Positions 8,188 through 15,744 of a stretch of 33,057 nt of DNA are shown here, in pieces. Position 1 is the first letter of the stretch, and each line of letters begins with the position of its first letter. The position numbers and the translations under genes were made by a program. The notes under the pieces are model-generated. The model saw only the letters and a list, made by a program, of their open reading frames with translations. It did no database searches and was not told where the DNA came from. Source of the stretch: an uncultured Collinsella sp. (GTDB taxonomy: Bacteria > Actinomycetota > Coriobacteriia > Coriobacteriales > Coriobacteriaceae); assembly GCA_900545835.1 (NCBI GenBank), contig URBB01000005.1:1-33057 (forward strand). The letters run 5' to 3'.

Positions 8188-8232
8188 TAAAAAAGACCCG
8201 TGGCGTACGCGTTGCGCGCACAGCCACGAGTC
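8188..8232 (-). terminator. Riboswitch-controlled intrinsic terminator before mntP
   Basis: On the minus strand GACTCGTGGC (8232-8223) pairs with GCCACGGGTC (8204-8195), with one G-T wobble, and is followed by TTTTTT (8194-8189). It starts where the aptamer's closing strand ends, so metal binding probably decides between terminator and read-through. Confidence 0.85.
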
Positions 8233-8322
8233 TCGTTCATTAAGGCAAGCCAGGCCGCATCGGCCAGTGTGTTGACTTACCGCGCCACCGGAGGCGAATC
8301 CGGTCACGCGACTACTCCCTCA
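8229..8322 (-). promoter_or_regulatory. yybP-ykoY manganese riboswitch
   Basis: Read on the minus strand, the leader of mntP contains AGGGAGTAG (8320-8312), a GC-rich arm with GGTGGCGCG (8289-8281), GTAAGTCAACACAC (8280-8267), a GGCC-GATGC-GGCC hairpin, a CTTGCC segment and a closing GAACGAGAC (about 8238-8230). Order and signature segments match the yybP-ykoY class, which senses Mn2+ and commonly precedes mntP. The stretch 8323-8481 further upstream holds the divergent promoter region of mntP and disA; a minus-strand extended -10-like TGGTAGCAT near 8338-8346 is a weak candidate and nothing else stands out. Confidence 0.85.
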
Positions 8323-8481
8323 TTTATGCGAATCCCGATGCTACCACATGAACAGCTCATTTGGGTTGGGCTCTCAGCTGTGTTCGCTCATTCTGTAAGC
8401 ATCGGATTTCGCAAGCGCCGCAGGGACAAACCGTGAGAAACTATTTAGCGTTTATGGAGCGTATACGATGGGAGCGATGCC

Positions 8482-9549
8482 TTGGATAAGAACGAGCTGC
8501 AAAAGCGTATGGAACAGGCCATCCGCCTGACGGCACCTGGTCAGCCGATCCGCACCGCCCTCGACATGATCATCGCCGGTCACCTGGGCGCCCTTATCTG
8601 CGTCGGCGACACCGAAAACGTGCTCGCTGCCGGTAACGACGGCTTCCCGCTCAACATTTCGTTTACCTCGAACCGCCTGTTCGAGCTTTCCAAGATGGAC
8701 GGCGCCATCGTTATCGATGGCGACCTCACCCAGATCCTGCGCGCCAACTTCCACCTCAATCCCGATCCCTCGCTTGCCACGAGTGAGACGGGCATGCGCC
8801 ACCGCACCGCCGCTCGCATGTCGGTGCTCACCGACGCCATCGTGATCTCGGTTTCGGCTCGTCGTGCCGTCGTCAACGTGTACGTCCACGGTAAGAGCTA
8901 CGAGATTCAGCCTGTCACCACCATCATGAGCTCGGTCAACCAGCTCGTTGCCACGCTCCAGACCACCCGTCAGTCGCTCGATCGCTCCCTGCTGCGCCTG
9001 ACGGCCCTCGAGCTCGACGACTACGTTACGCTCGCCGACATTACCGGTATTTTCTCGAGTTTCGAGATCATGCAACAGGCAAAGACCGAGCTTAAGGATT
9101 GCATCGTCAAGCTGGGTAACCAGGGCAAGCTCGTGCAGATGCAGCTCGAGCAGCTCGCGGGCTCCAGCATGGATACCGAATACGACTTGATGATCCGCGA
9201 CTACGCAAGCGATTCCTCCGAGGCAAACGCCGAGAAGATTCGCGCCGAGCTGAGCCGCATGACGCCTAAGGACCTGTCCGACCCGCAGCACGTGGCGGCA
9301 GTTCTGGGCTATGACGACCTGGACGAGGACTCCGTCATGACGCCGCTGGGCCTGCGCACGCTTTCGCGCGTGTCCGTCGTGCGCGACGGCGTGGCCGAGA
9401 AGATCGTCGACGAGTACGGCTCGCTGCAGGAACTCATGGATGACATCAGCGAGGATCCGGAGCGCTTGGGCGACTTTGGCGTCAACAACCCTGCCATTCT
9501 TGCGGACTCGCTGTACCGCATGAAGGGCACCAAACAGGGGAACGCATAA
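8482..9549 (+). CDS. disA: DNA integrity scanning diadenylate cyclase DisA
   Basis: A 355-residue protein that makes cyclic di-AMP from two ATP while scanning DNA for branched structures. The N-terminal DAC domain carries both signature motifs: DGA at residues 73-75 (MDGAIVIDGDL) and RHR at 106-108 (GMRHRTAARMS). A helical spine follows (about 150-280), then a C-terminal HhH DNA-binding region (TLSRVSVVRDGVAEKIVDEYGSL split across 315-340). The start is TTG at 8482, preceded by GGGAG at 8470-8474; nearby ATGs are out of frame. Its stop overlaps the ispD ATG by one base, so the two are translationally coupled. In Bacillus radA precedes disA; radA is absent here. Confidence 0.97.
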   Translation: MDKNELQKRMEQAIRLTAPGQPIRTALDMIIAGHLGALICVGDTENVLAAGNDGFPLNISFTSNRLFELSKMDGAIVIDGDLTQILRANFHLNPDPSLATSETGMRHRTAARMSVLTDAIVISVSARRAVVNVYVHGKSYEIQPVTTIMSSVNQLVATLQTTRQSLDRSLLRLTALELDDYVTLADITGIFSSFEIMQQAKTELKDCIVKLGNQGKLVQMQLEQLAGSSMDTEYDLMIRDYASDSSEANAEKIRAELSRMTPKDLSDPQHVAAVLGYDDLDEDSVMTPLGLRTLSRVSVVRDGVAEKIVDEYGSLQELMDDISEDPERLGDFGVNNPAILADSLYRMKGTKQGNA

Positions 9550-10277
9550 TGGCGCCCGTATGCGCCGTGGTCGTTGCCGGTGGCAGCGGCCAGCGCTTTG
9601 GTAACCCCGGTGGCAAGCAACTCGTCAATGTAGCGGGCCGTCCGCTCATGAGCTGGTCCATCCGCGCGTTCGATCGTAGCGACAAGGTCGGCCACATCGT
9701 GGTGGTGTGTCCTGCCGAGCGCCGTGCCGAGATGCGCCGCCTGGCCATCGACCCGTTTGACTATGACACGTCCATCAGCTTTGCCGATGCCGGCGATACT
9801 CGTCAGGATTCCACCCGCGCCGGCGTGCACGCGGTGCCGGCGGGTTTCGAATATGTCGCTATCCACGACGGCGCCCGTCCGCTCATTACCACCGAGGCTA
9901 TCGACCACGCTATCGACGTGCTCGTGAACGACCGTGCTCTCGACGGTGTCGTGTGCGGTCAGCCCGCAATCGACACGCTCAAGATCGTCGATGGCGACAA
10001 TATCGTCGAGACGCCGCCGCGTGAGCTCTATTGGGCCGCGCAGACGCCGCAGATCTTTAGCGTCGATGCTATGAAGCGCGCTCACGCCGCTGCTATCGCC
10101 GAGGGTTTTATCGGTACCGACGATTCATCGTTGGTCGAGCGCCTGGGCGGGCGCGTCCGCTGTGTCCAGAGCCCGCGCGATAACCTTAAGGTGACGGTGC
10201 CCGAGGATCTGCGTCCCGTAACCGCGATTCTGCTCGGCCGCATGGCCGAGGGAGAGGACCTTCCCCATGTTCAGTAA
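9549..10277 (+). CDS. ispD: 2-C-methyl-D-erythritol 4-phosphate cytidylyltransferase
   Basis: A 242-residue enzyme of the MEP isoprenoid pathway that couples CTP with methylerythritol 4-phosphate. The N-terminal nucleotide loop AVVVAGGSGQRFG is intact, followed by KQLVNVAGRPL, and the HDGARPL motif lies at about residues 113-119. The ATG shares one base with the disA stop (TAATG), and the 3' end overlaps ispF by 11 nt, so disA, ispD and ispF form a tightly coupled unit. Confidence 0.96.
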   Translation: MAPVCAVVVAGGSGQRFGNPGGKQLVNVAGRPLMSWSIRAFDRSDKVGHIVVVCPAERRAEMRRLAIDPFDYDTSISFADAGDTRQDSTRAGVHAVPAGFEYVAIHDGARPLITTEAIDHAIDVLVNDRALDGVVCGQPAIDTLKIVDGDNIVETPPRELYWAAQTPQIFSVDAMKRAHAAAIAEGFIGTDDSSLVERLGGRVRCVQSPRDNLKVTVPEDLRPVTAILLGRMAEGEDLPHVQ

Positions 10278-10761
10278 CCTGCGCATTGGCCACGGCTACG
10301 ACGTCCACCGTTTGGTGGAGGGGCGTCGATGTATCATCGGCGGGGTCGACATTCCCTACGAGCGCGGCCTGCTGGGCCACTCGGATGCCGATGTGCTCGC
10401 GCACGCCTTGGCCGACGCCATTCTGGGTGCCTGCCGCGGGGGAGACATCGGCAAGCTATTCCCCGATACCGATCCCGCCTACGAGGGCGCCGATTCGATG
10501 GTACTGCTCGCTCGCGTGATGGACTACGCGCGCGAGCTGGGCTTTGAGTTTGTCGATGCCGATTGCACCATTGCCTGTCAGCAACCCAAGATCACCCCGC
10601 ACCGCGATGCCATGCGTGCCAACCTCGCCCATGCCCTGGGCGTTGACGTCGAAAACGTGGGCGTCGCCGCTACCACGACCGAAAAGCTCGGTTGGGAAGG
10701 CCAAGGCGAGGGAATCGGCGCCTGGGCCGTCTGCCTGCTACAGAAAACCGTTAAGGAGTAA
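10267..10761 (+). CDS. ispF: 2-C-methyl-D-erythritol 2,4-cyclodiphosphate synthase
   Basis: A 164-residue trimeric zinc enzyme that performs the cyclisation after IspD and IspE. It has the zinc ligands in GHGYDVHR (Asp and His near residues 11-13) and LLGHSDADVLAHALADA (His near 45), and the C-terminal CDP/metal region VGVAATTTEKLGWEGQGEGIGAWAV. The ATG at 10267 lies inside the end of ispD; the stop is 3 nt before the cysS start. ispE is not in this window. Confidence 0.97.
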   Translation: MFSNLRIGHGYDVHRLVEGRRCIIGGVDIPYERGLLGHSDADVLAHALADAILGACRGGDIGKLFPDTDPAYEGADSMVLLARVMDYARELGFEFVDADCTIACQQPKITPHRDAMRANLAHALGVDVENVGVAATTTEKLGWEGQGEGIGAWAVCLLQKTVKE

Positions 10762-10764
10762 CGA

Positions 10765-12231
10765 ATGCGTATCTACAACAGCGCTACCCATAAAAAGGAA
10801 GAGTTCCAGCCCATCGAGTCCGGCAAGGTCCGCATGTACGTGTGCGGCCCCACGGTCTACGACAACATCCACATCGGCAACGCCCGCACGTTCATCAGCT
10901 TTGACGTGATTCGCCGCTGGCTCATCGCGAGCGGCTACGAGGTCACGTTCGCCCAGAACCTCACCGATGTCGATGACAAGATCATCAAGCGCGCCAACGA
11001 GCAGGGCCGCACTGCCGCCGAGGTCGCGACGGAGTTCTCCGACAAGTTCATCGGCATCATGCGCGCCGCCAACGTGCTCGATCCCGATGTGCGCCCCCGC
11101 GCCACCAAAGAGATCGGCCCCATGATCGCCATGATCAAGACGCTTATCGAGCAGGGCCACGCTTACGCCGCCGATAACGGCGACGTGTACTTTGCCGTGC
11201 GCAGCGATCCTAACTACGGTCAGGTCTCGGGCCGCAATATCGACGACCTTATGGTTGGCGCGCGCATCGAGGAGAACGAGGACAAGAACGACCCGCTCGA
11301 CTTTGCCCTGTGGAAGGCCGCCAAGCCCGGCGAGCCCAGCTGGCCGAGCCCCTGGGGCGAGGGCCGTCCCGGTTGGCACACCGAGTGCGCCGCCATGGTG
11401 CATCGCTACCTGGGCACTCCGATCGACATCCACGGCGGCGGCTCCGACCTTGCCTTCCCGCATCACGAGAACGAGTGCGCCCAGGCCACCTGCGCCTGGC
11501 ACCAGGGCTTCTCCAACACCTGGATGCACACGGGCATGCTGCTGGTAGACGGCGAGAAGATGTCCAAGTCGCTCGGCAACTTCTTTACGCTGGCCGAGGT
11601 CCTCGAGCAGCACTCCGCTGCCGCCCTGCGCCTGCTGATGCTGCAGACGAGCTATCGCTCGCCGCTCGACTTTTCTTGGGAGCGCCTGGAGGGTGCCGAG
11701 AACTCACTCACGCGTATCGCCGGTACGGTCGAGAACCTGCGCTGGGCCGCGAACCATGCGACGGCCGATGCCGATGCGGCTGCCGCCGAGGCATTTGCCG
11801 CCAAGGCCGCTGAGACTCGTGCTGCCTTTAAGGAGTGCATGGACGACGACTTTAACACCGCTGGTGCCATGGGTGCCGTCTTTGGCTTTGTCACCGAGTG
11901 CAACCAGTATCTGGAGCAGGCGGGCGATGCTGCCGACAAGGCCGCAGCCCTGGCTGCCGCCGACACGCTGGCCGAGCTGCTCGATACGTTTGGCGTCGAG
12001 CTTCCCGAGTCCAAGGTCGAGCTGCCGCTGGGCCTGCTGGGCGTTGCCGCCGGCCTGGTCGCCTACACGGGCGACGACGTGGACGAGGCTGCTGCCAAGA
12101 TTCTCGAGGCCCGCGCCGAGGCCCGCGCCGCCAAGAACTGGGATCTGGCCGATGCCATCCGCGACCAGCTCAAGGACCTGGGCCTTACCATTGAGGATAC
12201 GGCCGCGGGCACTCGTATTAAGAGTCTCTAG
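10765..12231 (+). CDS. cysS: Cysteinyl-tRNA synthetase
   Basis: A 488-residue class I aminoacyl-tRNA synthetase. Visible motifs: the zinc-ligand Cys in VCGPTVYDN (about residue 29), the HIGH variant HIGN in YDNIHIGNARTF, further zinc ligands in WHTECAAM and FPHHENECAQ, and KMSKSLGN binding ATP in the C-terminal half of the Rossmann fold. A helical DALR-type domain rich in Ala follows. ATG 10765 has AAGGAG at 10754-10759, inside the ispF end. gltX and cysE, which lie between ispF and cysS in Bacillus, are missing. A long structured hairpin follows 7 nt after the stop. Confidence 0.97.
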   Translation: MRIYNSATHKKEEFQPIESGKVRMYVCGPTVYDNIHIGNARTFISFDVIRRWLIASGYEVTFAQNLTDVDDKIIKRANEQGRTAAEVATEFSDKFIGIMRAANVLDPDVRPRATKEIGPMIAMIKTLIEQGHAYAADNGDVYFAVRSDPNYGQVSGRNIDDLMVGARIEENEDKNDPLDFALWKAAKPGEPSWPSPWGEGRPGWHTECAAMVHRYLGTPIDIHGGGSDLAFPHHENECAQATCAWHQGFSNTWMHTGMLLVDGEKMSKSLGNFFTLAEVLEQHSAAALRLLMLQTSYRSPLDFSWERLEGAENSLTRIAGTVENLRWAANHATADADAAAAEAFAAKAAETRAAFKECMDDDFNTAGAMGAVFGFVTECNQYLEQAGDAADKAAALAAADTLAELLDTFGVELPESKVELPLGLLGVAAGLVAYTGDDVDEAAAKILEARAEARAAKNWDLADAIRDQLKDLGLTIEDTAAGTRIKSL

Positions 12232-12238
12232 TATTTGT

Positions 12239-12339
12239 CGACCGTTCGAGGTGCGGCAGATTGCCTTGAAAGAGAAGGGCATAGACCTGGTGGTCATGCC
12301 CGACGATTGAAAGGCAAGGTGCCGTGGCTCGGACGGTCG
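12239..12339 (+). ncRNA. 101-nt structured hairpin between cysS and rlmB (unnamed)
   Basis: Outer arms 12239-12267 and 12311-12339 are each 29 nt; 26 of 29 positions pair as Watson-Crick or G-T, with three mismatches. The interior segments 12268-12276 and 12302-12310 are equal in length (9 and 9) and align as GA/AG, AA/TT, GA/AG, G/C, A/A, A/G, which is two tandem sheared-type G-A motifs inside a continuous helix. The apex is GGGCAT-A-GACC closed by TGGT and GGTC-ATGCCC (12277-12301), 10 bp with one bulged A. It sits 7 nt after the cysS stop and 35 nt before the rlmB start. The downstream sequence is T-rich (TTCTTGTTCG) but lacks a clean T-run, so it may be an RNA element, a processing site or a poor terminator. 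No known family was recognised. Confidence 0.6.
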
Positions 12340-12374
12340 ATTCTTGTTCGTTATCTATTTAAGGAGGCCGCTTT

Positions 12375-13289
12375 ATGGCCGACAATCGCAAGCGTGCGCC
12401 TCGTGGCGGCAAACAGGCTGCTTCTGGCTCGCGTCCGGGTCGCCGCAACGACCGCACTGCCGCTCCCAAGGGCCAGCGCGAGCGCTCACAGGCTGCTCGC
12501 CCGCAGCGCGAGCGTAGCCGCGATAACGTCCAGGTTCCCAAGGGCGAGTTTATCGAAGGTCGCCGTGCTGCCGCCGAGGCGCTGCGCACTGGTTTTCCCA
12601 TCAAGTGCGCGCTCATTGCCGAGGGCGGGGAGCGCGATGCCGCCTTGTCGCGCCTGGTCGACGACCTCAACGCCGCGGGTGTCCGCATTAAGTATGTGCA
12701 GCGCGCGCAGCTCGACGCACTGTCGAGCCATGGCGCCCACCAGGGCATTGCGCTCGAGGTTGGCAACTTCCCCTATGCCGATGTCGCCGATATTCTCGAC
12801 CGCGCAGGCGAGGGCCCGGCACTTGTCGTGGTGCTCGACCATGTGACTGACGACGGCAACTTTGGTGCCATCGTGCGCTCCGCCGAGGTTGTGGGTGCGG
12901 CCGGCGTCATCATCGCCAACAAGCGTGCCGCCGGCGTGACCGTGGGCAGCTACAAGACTTCAGCCGGCGCCGTCATGCATCTGCCTATCGCGCAGGTGCC
13001 CAACATCGCCCGTGCGCTCGACGATCTTAAGGCCGCTGGCTTTTGGGTGGGCGGTGCCTCCGAGCACGCCGAAGGCAGTTGCTGGGATGCTCCCTTCGAG
13101 GGCCGCGTGGCGCTCGTCATGGGCTCCGAGGGCGACGGCATCTCGCGCCTGGTGCTCGAGAAATGCGACTTTTTGACCAAGCTTCCCCAGCGCGGCATGA
13201 CCGAGAGCCTCAATGTTGCCCAGGCGACCACGGCGCTGTGCTTTGAATGGCTGCGCCGCAACGCTGGCGAGCTCATGGGGGAGGAGTAG
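12375..13289 (+). CDS. rlmB: 23S rRNA 2'-O-ribose methyltransferase, RlmB/TrmH (SpoU) family
   Basis: A 304-residue SPOUT-class methyltransferase. The first 55 residues are a disordered, strongly basic extension (many Arg, Lys, Gly and Gln). A substrate-binding L30e-like domain follows (FIEGRRAAAEALRTG to about residue 130), then the knotted SAM domain with motif 1 NFGAIVRSAEVVGAAGVI, motif 2 LVMGSEGDGISRL and motif 3 MTESLNVAQATTALCFEW. Members methylate G2251 of 23S rRNA; assignment to RlmB rather than a relative rests on gene order (cysS-rlmB-yacP as in Bacillus). ATG 12375 has AAGGAGG at 12360-12366. The NYN nuclease gene follows after 3 nt. Confidence 0.93.
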   Translation: MADNRKRAPRGGKQAASGSRPGRRNDRTAAPKGQRERSQAARPQRERSRDNVQVPKGEFIEGRRAAAEALRTGFPIKCALIAEGGERDAALSRLVDDLNAAGVRIKYVQRAQLDALSSHGAHQGIALEVGNFPYADVADILDRAGEGPALVVVLDHVTDDGNFGAIVRSAEVVGAAGVIIANKRAAGVTVGSYKTSAGAVMHLPIAQVPNIARALDDLKAAGFWVGGASEHAEGSCWDAPFEGRVALVMGSEGDGISRLVLEKCDFLTKLPQRGMTESLNVAQATTALCFEWLRRNAGELMGEE

Positions 13290-13292
13290 CGC

Positions 13293-13970
13293 ATGTCCAA
13301 AAAGAACCGTGCCAAGTCCAAGGCCAAGCGCTTTGGCGAGGGCTCGGCCAAGCCGATTGTTTCGGCCGCGACCTATGGCGTGGGCGGCAATGCGTTTGCG
13401 CAGGCCATCGCCGACCCGGTCTCGACGGTGCACTCCAACAAGCCCGAGCTGCTGGTGGTCGACGGTTACAACGTGATCCACTGCACGCCGCGCTACGAAA
13501 AGCTCGTGTACGACCATTCCGACGATCCGTATTCCAGCGACGTTCACGATATGGCGCGCACCGCCCTCATCAACGACGTCGCCGCCTTTGCCCAGGGCCG
13601 CTATGAGGCCGTGGTTGTGTTCGACGGCGCGGGCAATATCTCCAACGAGCGCCCCAACCTGCCGGCCCGCGGCGTTCGCATCGAATTTTCGCCGACGGGT
13701 GTATCGGCCGATACCGTGGTGCAAAAGCTCTGCATCGAGGCACGCGAGGAAGGTCGCGCGTGCTCCGTGGTATCGAGCGACGGCACGATCCAGGCTGTCG
13801 TCATGGGCAAGGGCGTCACGCGCATCTCGAGCCGTATGCTGGTGGACGAGATCAAACAGATCGATAACGACGTTCACGAGGCAGAGGAAGCTCCGCAGAT
13901 CAAGATGACTCTGGGCAGTCGCCTGAGCCCCGATGCCCTGGCCAAGCTCAAGGCCCTGCGCGGGAGGTAG
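13293..13970 (+). CDS. NYN-domain endoribonuclease, YacP/Rae1-like
   Basis: A 225-residue protein with a PIN-like NYN domain: LLVVDGYNVIH (about residues 52-62) carries the first acidic residue, YEAVVVFDGAGN the second, and SSDGTIQAVVMGKG the later acidic site. In Bacillus the homologue Rae1 (YacP) is a ribosome-associated mRNA endonuclease. The first 45 residues form a basic, Gly/Ala-rich extension not found in the shorter Bacillus protein (about 170 residues). ATG 13293 uses GGAGGAG at the very end of rlmB as its ribosome site, so the genes are coupled. The C-terminus is a short Leu/Lys-rich helix. Position after rlmB supports the assignment. Confidence 0.85.
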   Translation: MSKKNRAKSKAKRFGEGSAKPIVSAATYGVGGNAFAQAIADPVSTVHSNKPELLVVDGYNVIHCTPRYEKLVYDHSDDPYSSDVHDMARTALINDVAAFAQGRYEAVVVFDGAGNISNERPNLPARGVRIEFSPTGVSADTVVQKLCIEAREEGRACSVVSSDGTIQAVVMGKGVTRISSRMLVDEIKQIDNDVHEAEEAPQIKMTLGSRLSPDALAKLKALRGR

Positions 13971-13975
13971 GGAAG

Positions 13976-14003
13976 TTGGCGGGGCAATGCTGCCTCGCTA
14001 ACT
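13976..14003. terminator. Stem-loop between convergent genes
   Basis: GTTGGCGGGGCA (13976-13987) and TGCCTCGCTAAC (13992-14003) form a 12-bp stem with two G-T pairs and a 4-nt loop. It lies 5 nt after the NYN gene and overlaps the last codons of the convergent HTH-HipA gene. No T-run follows on either strand. Confidence 0.45.
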
Positions 14004-15338
14004 CCATTCAGCGATGTCGATCATTCTTTCGAGGCGCCACGTTAGCGCCTCTTTTAGATATGGCAGCCTTGCCGTGAGCGCGTCGTTTCTGGAAAGAATC
14101 TCGATTGCCTCGTCAACGAAGCCTTCGAGTTTGTCGCCGTCAAACCAGCCCATGTCCTCGACGAGCAACATTTGTTTGGCGGGGCTTGAATGAAATTGTG
14201 CGCTGGTAAAACTGTGCTCTCCCGCCCTAAGCTCCTCTAGTGATATGTTGCACCAGAGCGATGAGCCCGAATCGAAGATGGGGGCAGGTCTGCAAGCTTG
14301 CGTGTTTACGTTTCGCACGAGGCCGAAGTTGCGCCAATGACGATCGTAGTTGGCAATGATGTCGTCACATACGATCATGCGGTCAAGGGCATCCTTGACG
14401 CCTGTCACCCCGAGCTCCTCGCAGTTTGCTACATATCGCTCGTAGTCGGTTAGCCGTTCATCTGCGTTTGCGTGCTGGTTTACATAGAATGCAGGGACAT
14501 ACTCTTCTTCATCAGTTAAGAAGACATCGCATGTGCTCAGGGCGGAAGTGCCCGTGCCCTCGAGCGAGTAAGGCACATAATCGCAGGCGTTTAGAATGCG
14601 ACGGTGGAGCGCGGTCGCCACCAGCTCGTTATAAGGTTCCTGGTCCAGGTGCGCTCCTGCCTTATGCAGAATTCGACGTTCGCCCTCGCACGTCCAGTAC
14701 TTTTGAAGATTGCCGTCCGAGGTGTTATCGGGCTTTGCGGCAGCCGCTTTTCCCTCTGGGGCAAAGGGTGCAATGGACAGCGAGACGTCATCAAAGGCGT
14801 TATTGAAGAAGTTGATATCCTCCCAGGTGAGACCGGAACCTTGGGGCCTAATCCAATACTGGTCGGATAAGGAGAGGCCGAGATTTCGCTGGACGAGTTC
14901 ATCGGGAACATCGACTGCGGCTTCTGCAAGCAGGGAGGCTAGCCCAATGCGTGCGAGCGGGATACCGCGGCCGCGCCACCAGATGCGGAAGGAGTCTAGC
15001 GATATGGGGCTATTAGGGCCAAATACTCCAATAGGGGCGTGGGCGTAATCGATGTCGGCACCGATGTGGGTAAAGTCTTTTCGCGATGTGCTGTAGACCA
15101 GCTGAGCGACTTCGTACGTGCGGTTCATGAGGGTGAACGCGATCTCGCTCTTACCGTGGCCGCGGCGGGGACGTCCCCCCGTTTTGGTCACAGAGCGGAG
15201 TCGCGTGTCGACGCTGTCTTTGTCGATGAGCCATACACCAGAAGCCTTGCGGGCCTCAAGTGCTCCGTTTTTTATGAGCTCCTGCACCCTGCGCGGAGTG
15301 ATGCCGAGCAGCTCGGCGGCTTCTTTGGTAGTAAGCAT
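13998..15338 (-). CDS. HipA-like kinase with fused N-terminal helix-turn-helix
   Basis: A 446-residue protein. Residues 1-50 form an excisionase/MerR-like winged helix (LTTKEAAELLGITPRRVQELIKNG, then VWLIDKDSVD). The rest is a divergent HipA-type kinase: catalytic loop CDDIIANYDRHWRNFG with Asp332, His334 and Asn337, and metal-binding Asp356 in PIFDSGSSLW. No separate hipB lies beside it, so DNA binding and kinase may be combined in one chain. ATG 15338 has AAGGG 7 nt upstream; 14 more codons are open, but they read through the upstream palindrome. Base composition is lower in GC than the neighbours, consistent with acquisition. A phage-type or abortive-infection role is possible but unproven. 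Confidence 0.8.
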   Translation of the reverse strand: MLTTKEAAELLGITPRRVQELIKNGALEARKASGVWLIDKDSVDTRLRSVTKTGGRPRRGHGKSEIAFTLMNRTYEVAQLVYSTSRKDFTHIGADIDYAHAPIGVFGPNSPISLDSFRIWWRGRGIPLARIGLASLLAEAAVDVPDELVQRNLGLSLSDQYWIRPQGSGLTWEDINFFNNAFDDVSLSIAPFAPEGKAAAAKPDNTSDGNLQKYWTCEGERRILHKAGAHLDQEPYNELVATALHRRILNACDYVPYSLEGTGTSALSTCDVFLTDEEEYVPAFYVNQHANADERLTDYERYVANCEELGVTGVKDALDRMIVCDDIIANYDRHWRNFGLVRNVNTQACRPAPIFDSGSSLWCNISLEELRAGEHSFTSAQFHSSPAKQMLLVEDMGWFDGDKLEGFVDEAIEILSRNDALTARLPYLKEALTWRLERMIDIAEWS

Positions 15339-15342
15339 CGCG

Positions 15343-15415
15343 AAACCCTTCGCCAGAACGAATAGTTTTATATATAGCAATTGTAATTAAAACTATTCGT
15401 TCTGGCGAAGGGTTT
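15343..15415 (-). promoter_or_regulatory. 28-bp perfect inverted repeat, probable operator of the HTH-HipA gene
   Basis: Arms 15343-15370 and 15388-15415 are exact reverse complements over 28 bp, beginning AAACCCTTCGCC. The 17-nt spacer is AT-rich and on the minus strand holds TATATATAA, a likely -10 region. The proximal arm covers the ribosome site of the gene. The design resembles the hipBA operator at 7452-7492. Confidence 0.7.
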
Positions 15416-15503
15416 TAAGATTGAGGGCGCACTGACAGAAATGAACGGGCCTGGTATGCGTTGTTGCTGGATTTTGCATATTTGTATAACGCCGTGCGGC
15501 CTG

Positions 15504-15532
15504 TTGCGCCCCGTCCGCAATTCCTTTATTCT
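15504..15532 (+). promoter_or_regulatory. Candidate promoter of tRNA-Thr(TGT)
   Basis: TTGCGC (15504-15509) and TATTCT (15527-15532) are 17 nt apart, 30 nt before the tRNA. Confidence 0.5.
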
Positions 15533-15562
15533 TAACTGGCTTCGCGTGAAAGCGCCAAGTGT

Positions 15563-15637
15563 GCCAGTGTGGCGCAACGGTAGCGCAACTGATTTGTAAT
15601 CAGTGGGTTGCAGGTTCGATTCCTGTCACTGGCTCCA
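15563..15637 (+). tRNA. tRNA-Thr (anticodon TGT)
   Basis: Acceptor GCCAGTG (15563-15569) pairs with CACTGGC (15627-15633). The anticodon stem CTGAT/ATCAG encloses TTGTAAT, giving TGT. The T-arm GGTTCGATTCC is present, and CCA is encoded at 15635-15637. It reads ACA codons and stands alone with its own promoter and terminator. Confidence 0.96.
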
Positions 15638-15647
15638 TGAGAGTTTC

Positions 15648-15686
15648 GGGCTCTGTCACTATATGGGACAGAGCCCGTTTCTATTT
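15648..15686 (+). terminator. Terminator of tRNA-Thr(TGT)
   Basis: GGGCTCTGTC (15648-15657) and GACAGAGCCC (15667-15676) form a perfect 10-bp stem followed by GTTTCTATTT, starting 11 nt after the tRNA. Confidence 0.88.
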
Positions 15687-15744
15687 AGGTGGTGCGCCAT
15701 CGGGTTAGCGCCCATCCCGTTTTTGGTTTGTCTCGTCCTCCAGT

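Noticed and set aside
8136..8240. N-terminal extension of MntP from ATG 8240
   Set aside because: The interval is the riboswitch terminator and leader; ATG 8135 has a good ribosome site and yields the normal family length.
12235..12846. 203-codon plus-strand frame starting after cysS
   Set aside because: It runs through the structured hairpin and then in the wrong frame through rlmB; composition is Arg/Ser/Pro-rich as for a shadow frame.
15368..15577. 69-codon minus-strand frame upstream of the HTH-HipA gene
   Set aside because: Its end is the palindrome arm and spacer, its body covers the tRNA promoter, and it has no ribosome site.
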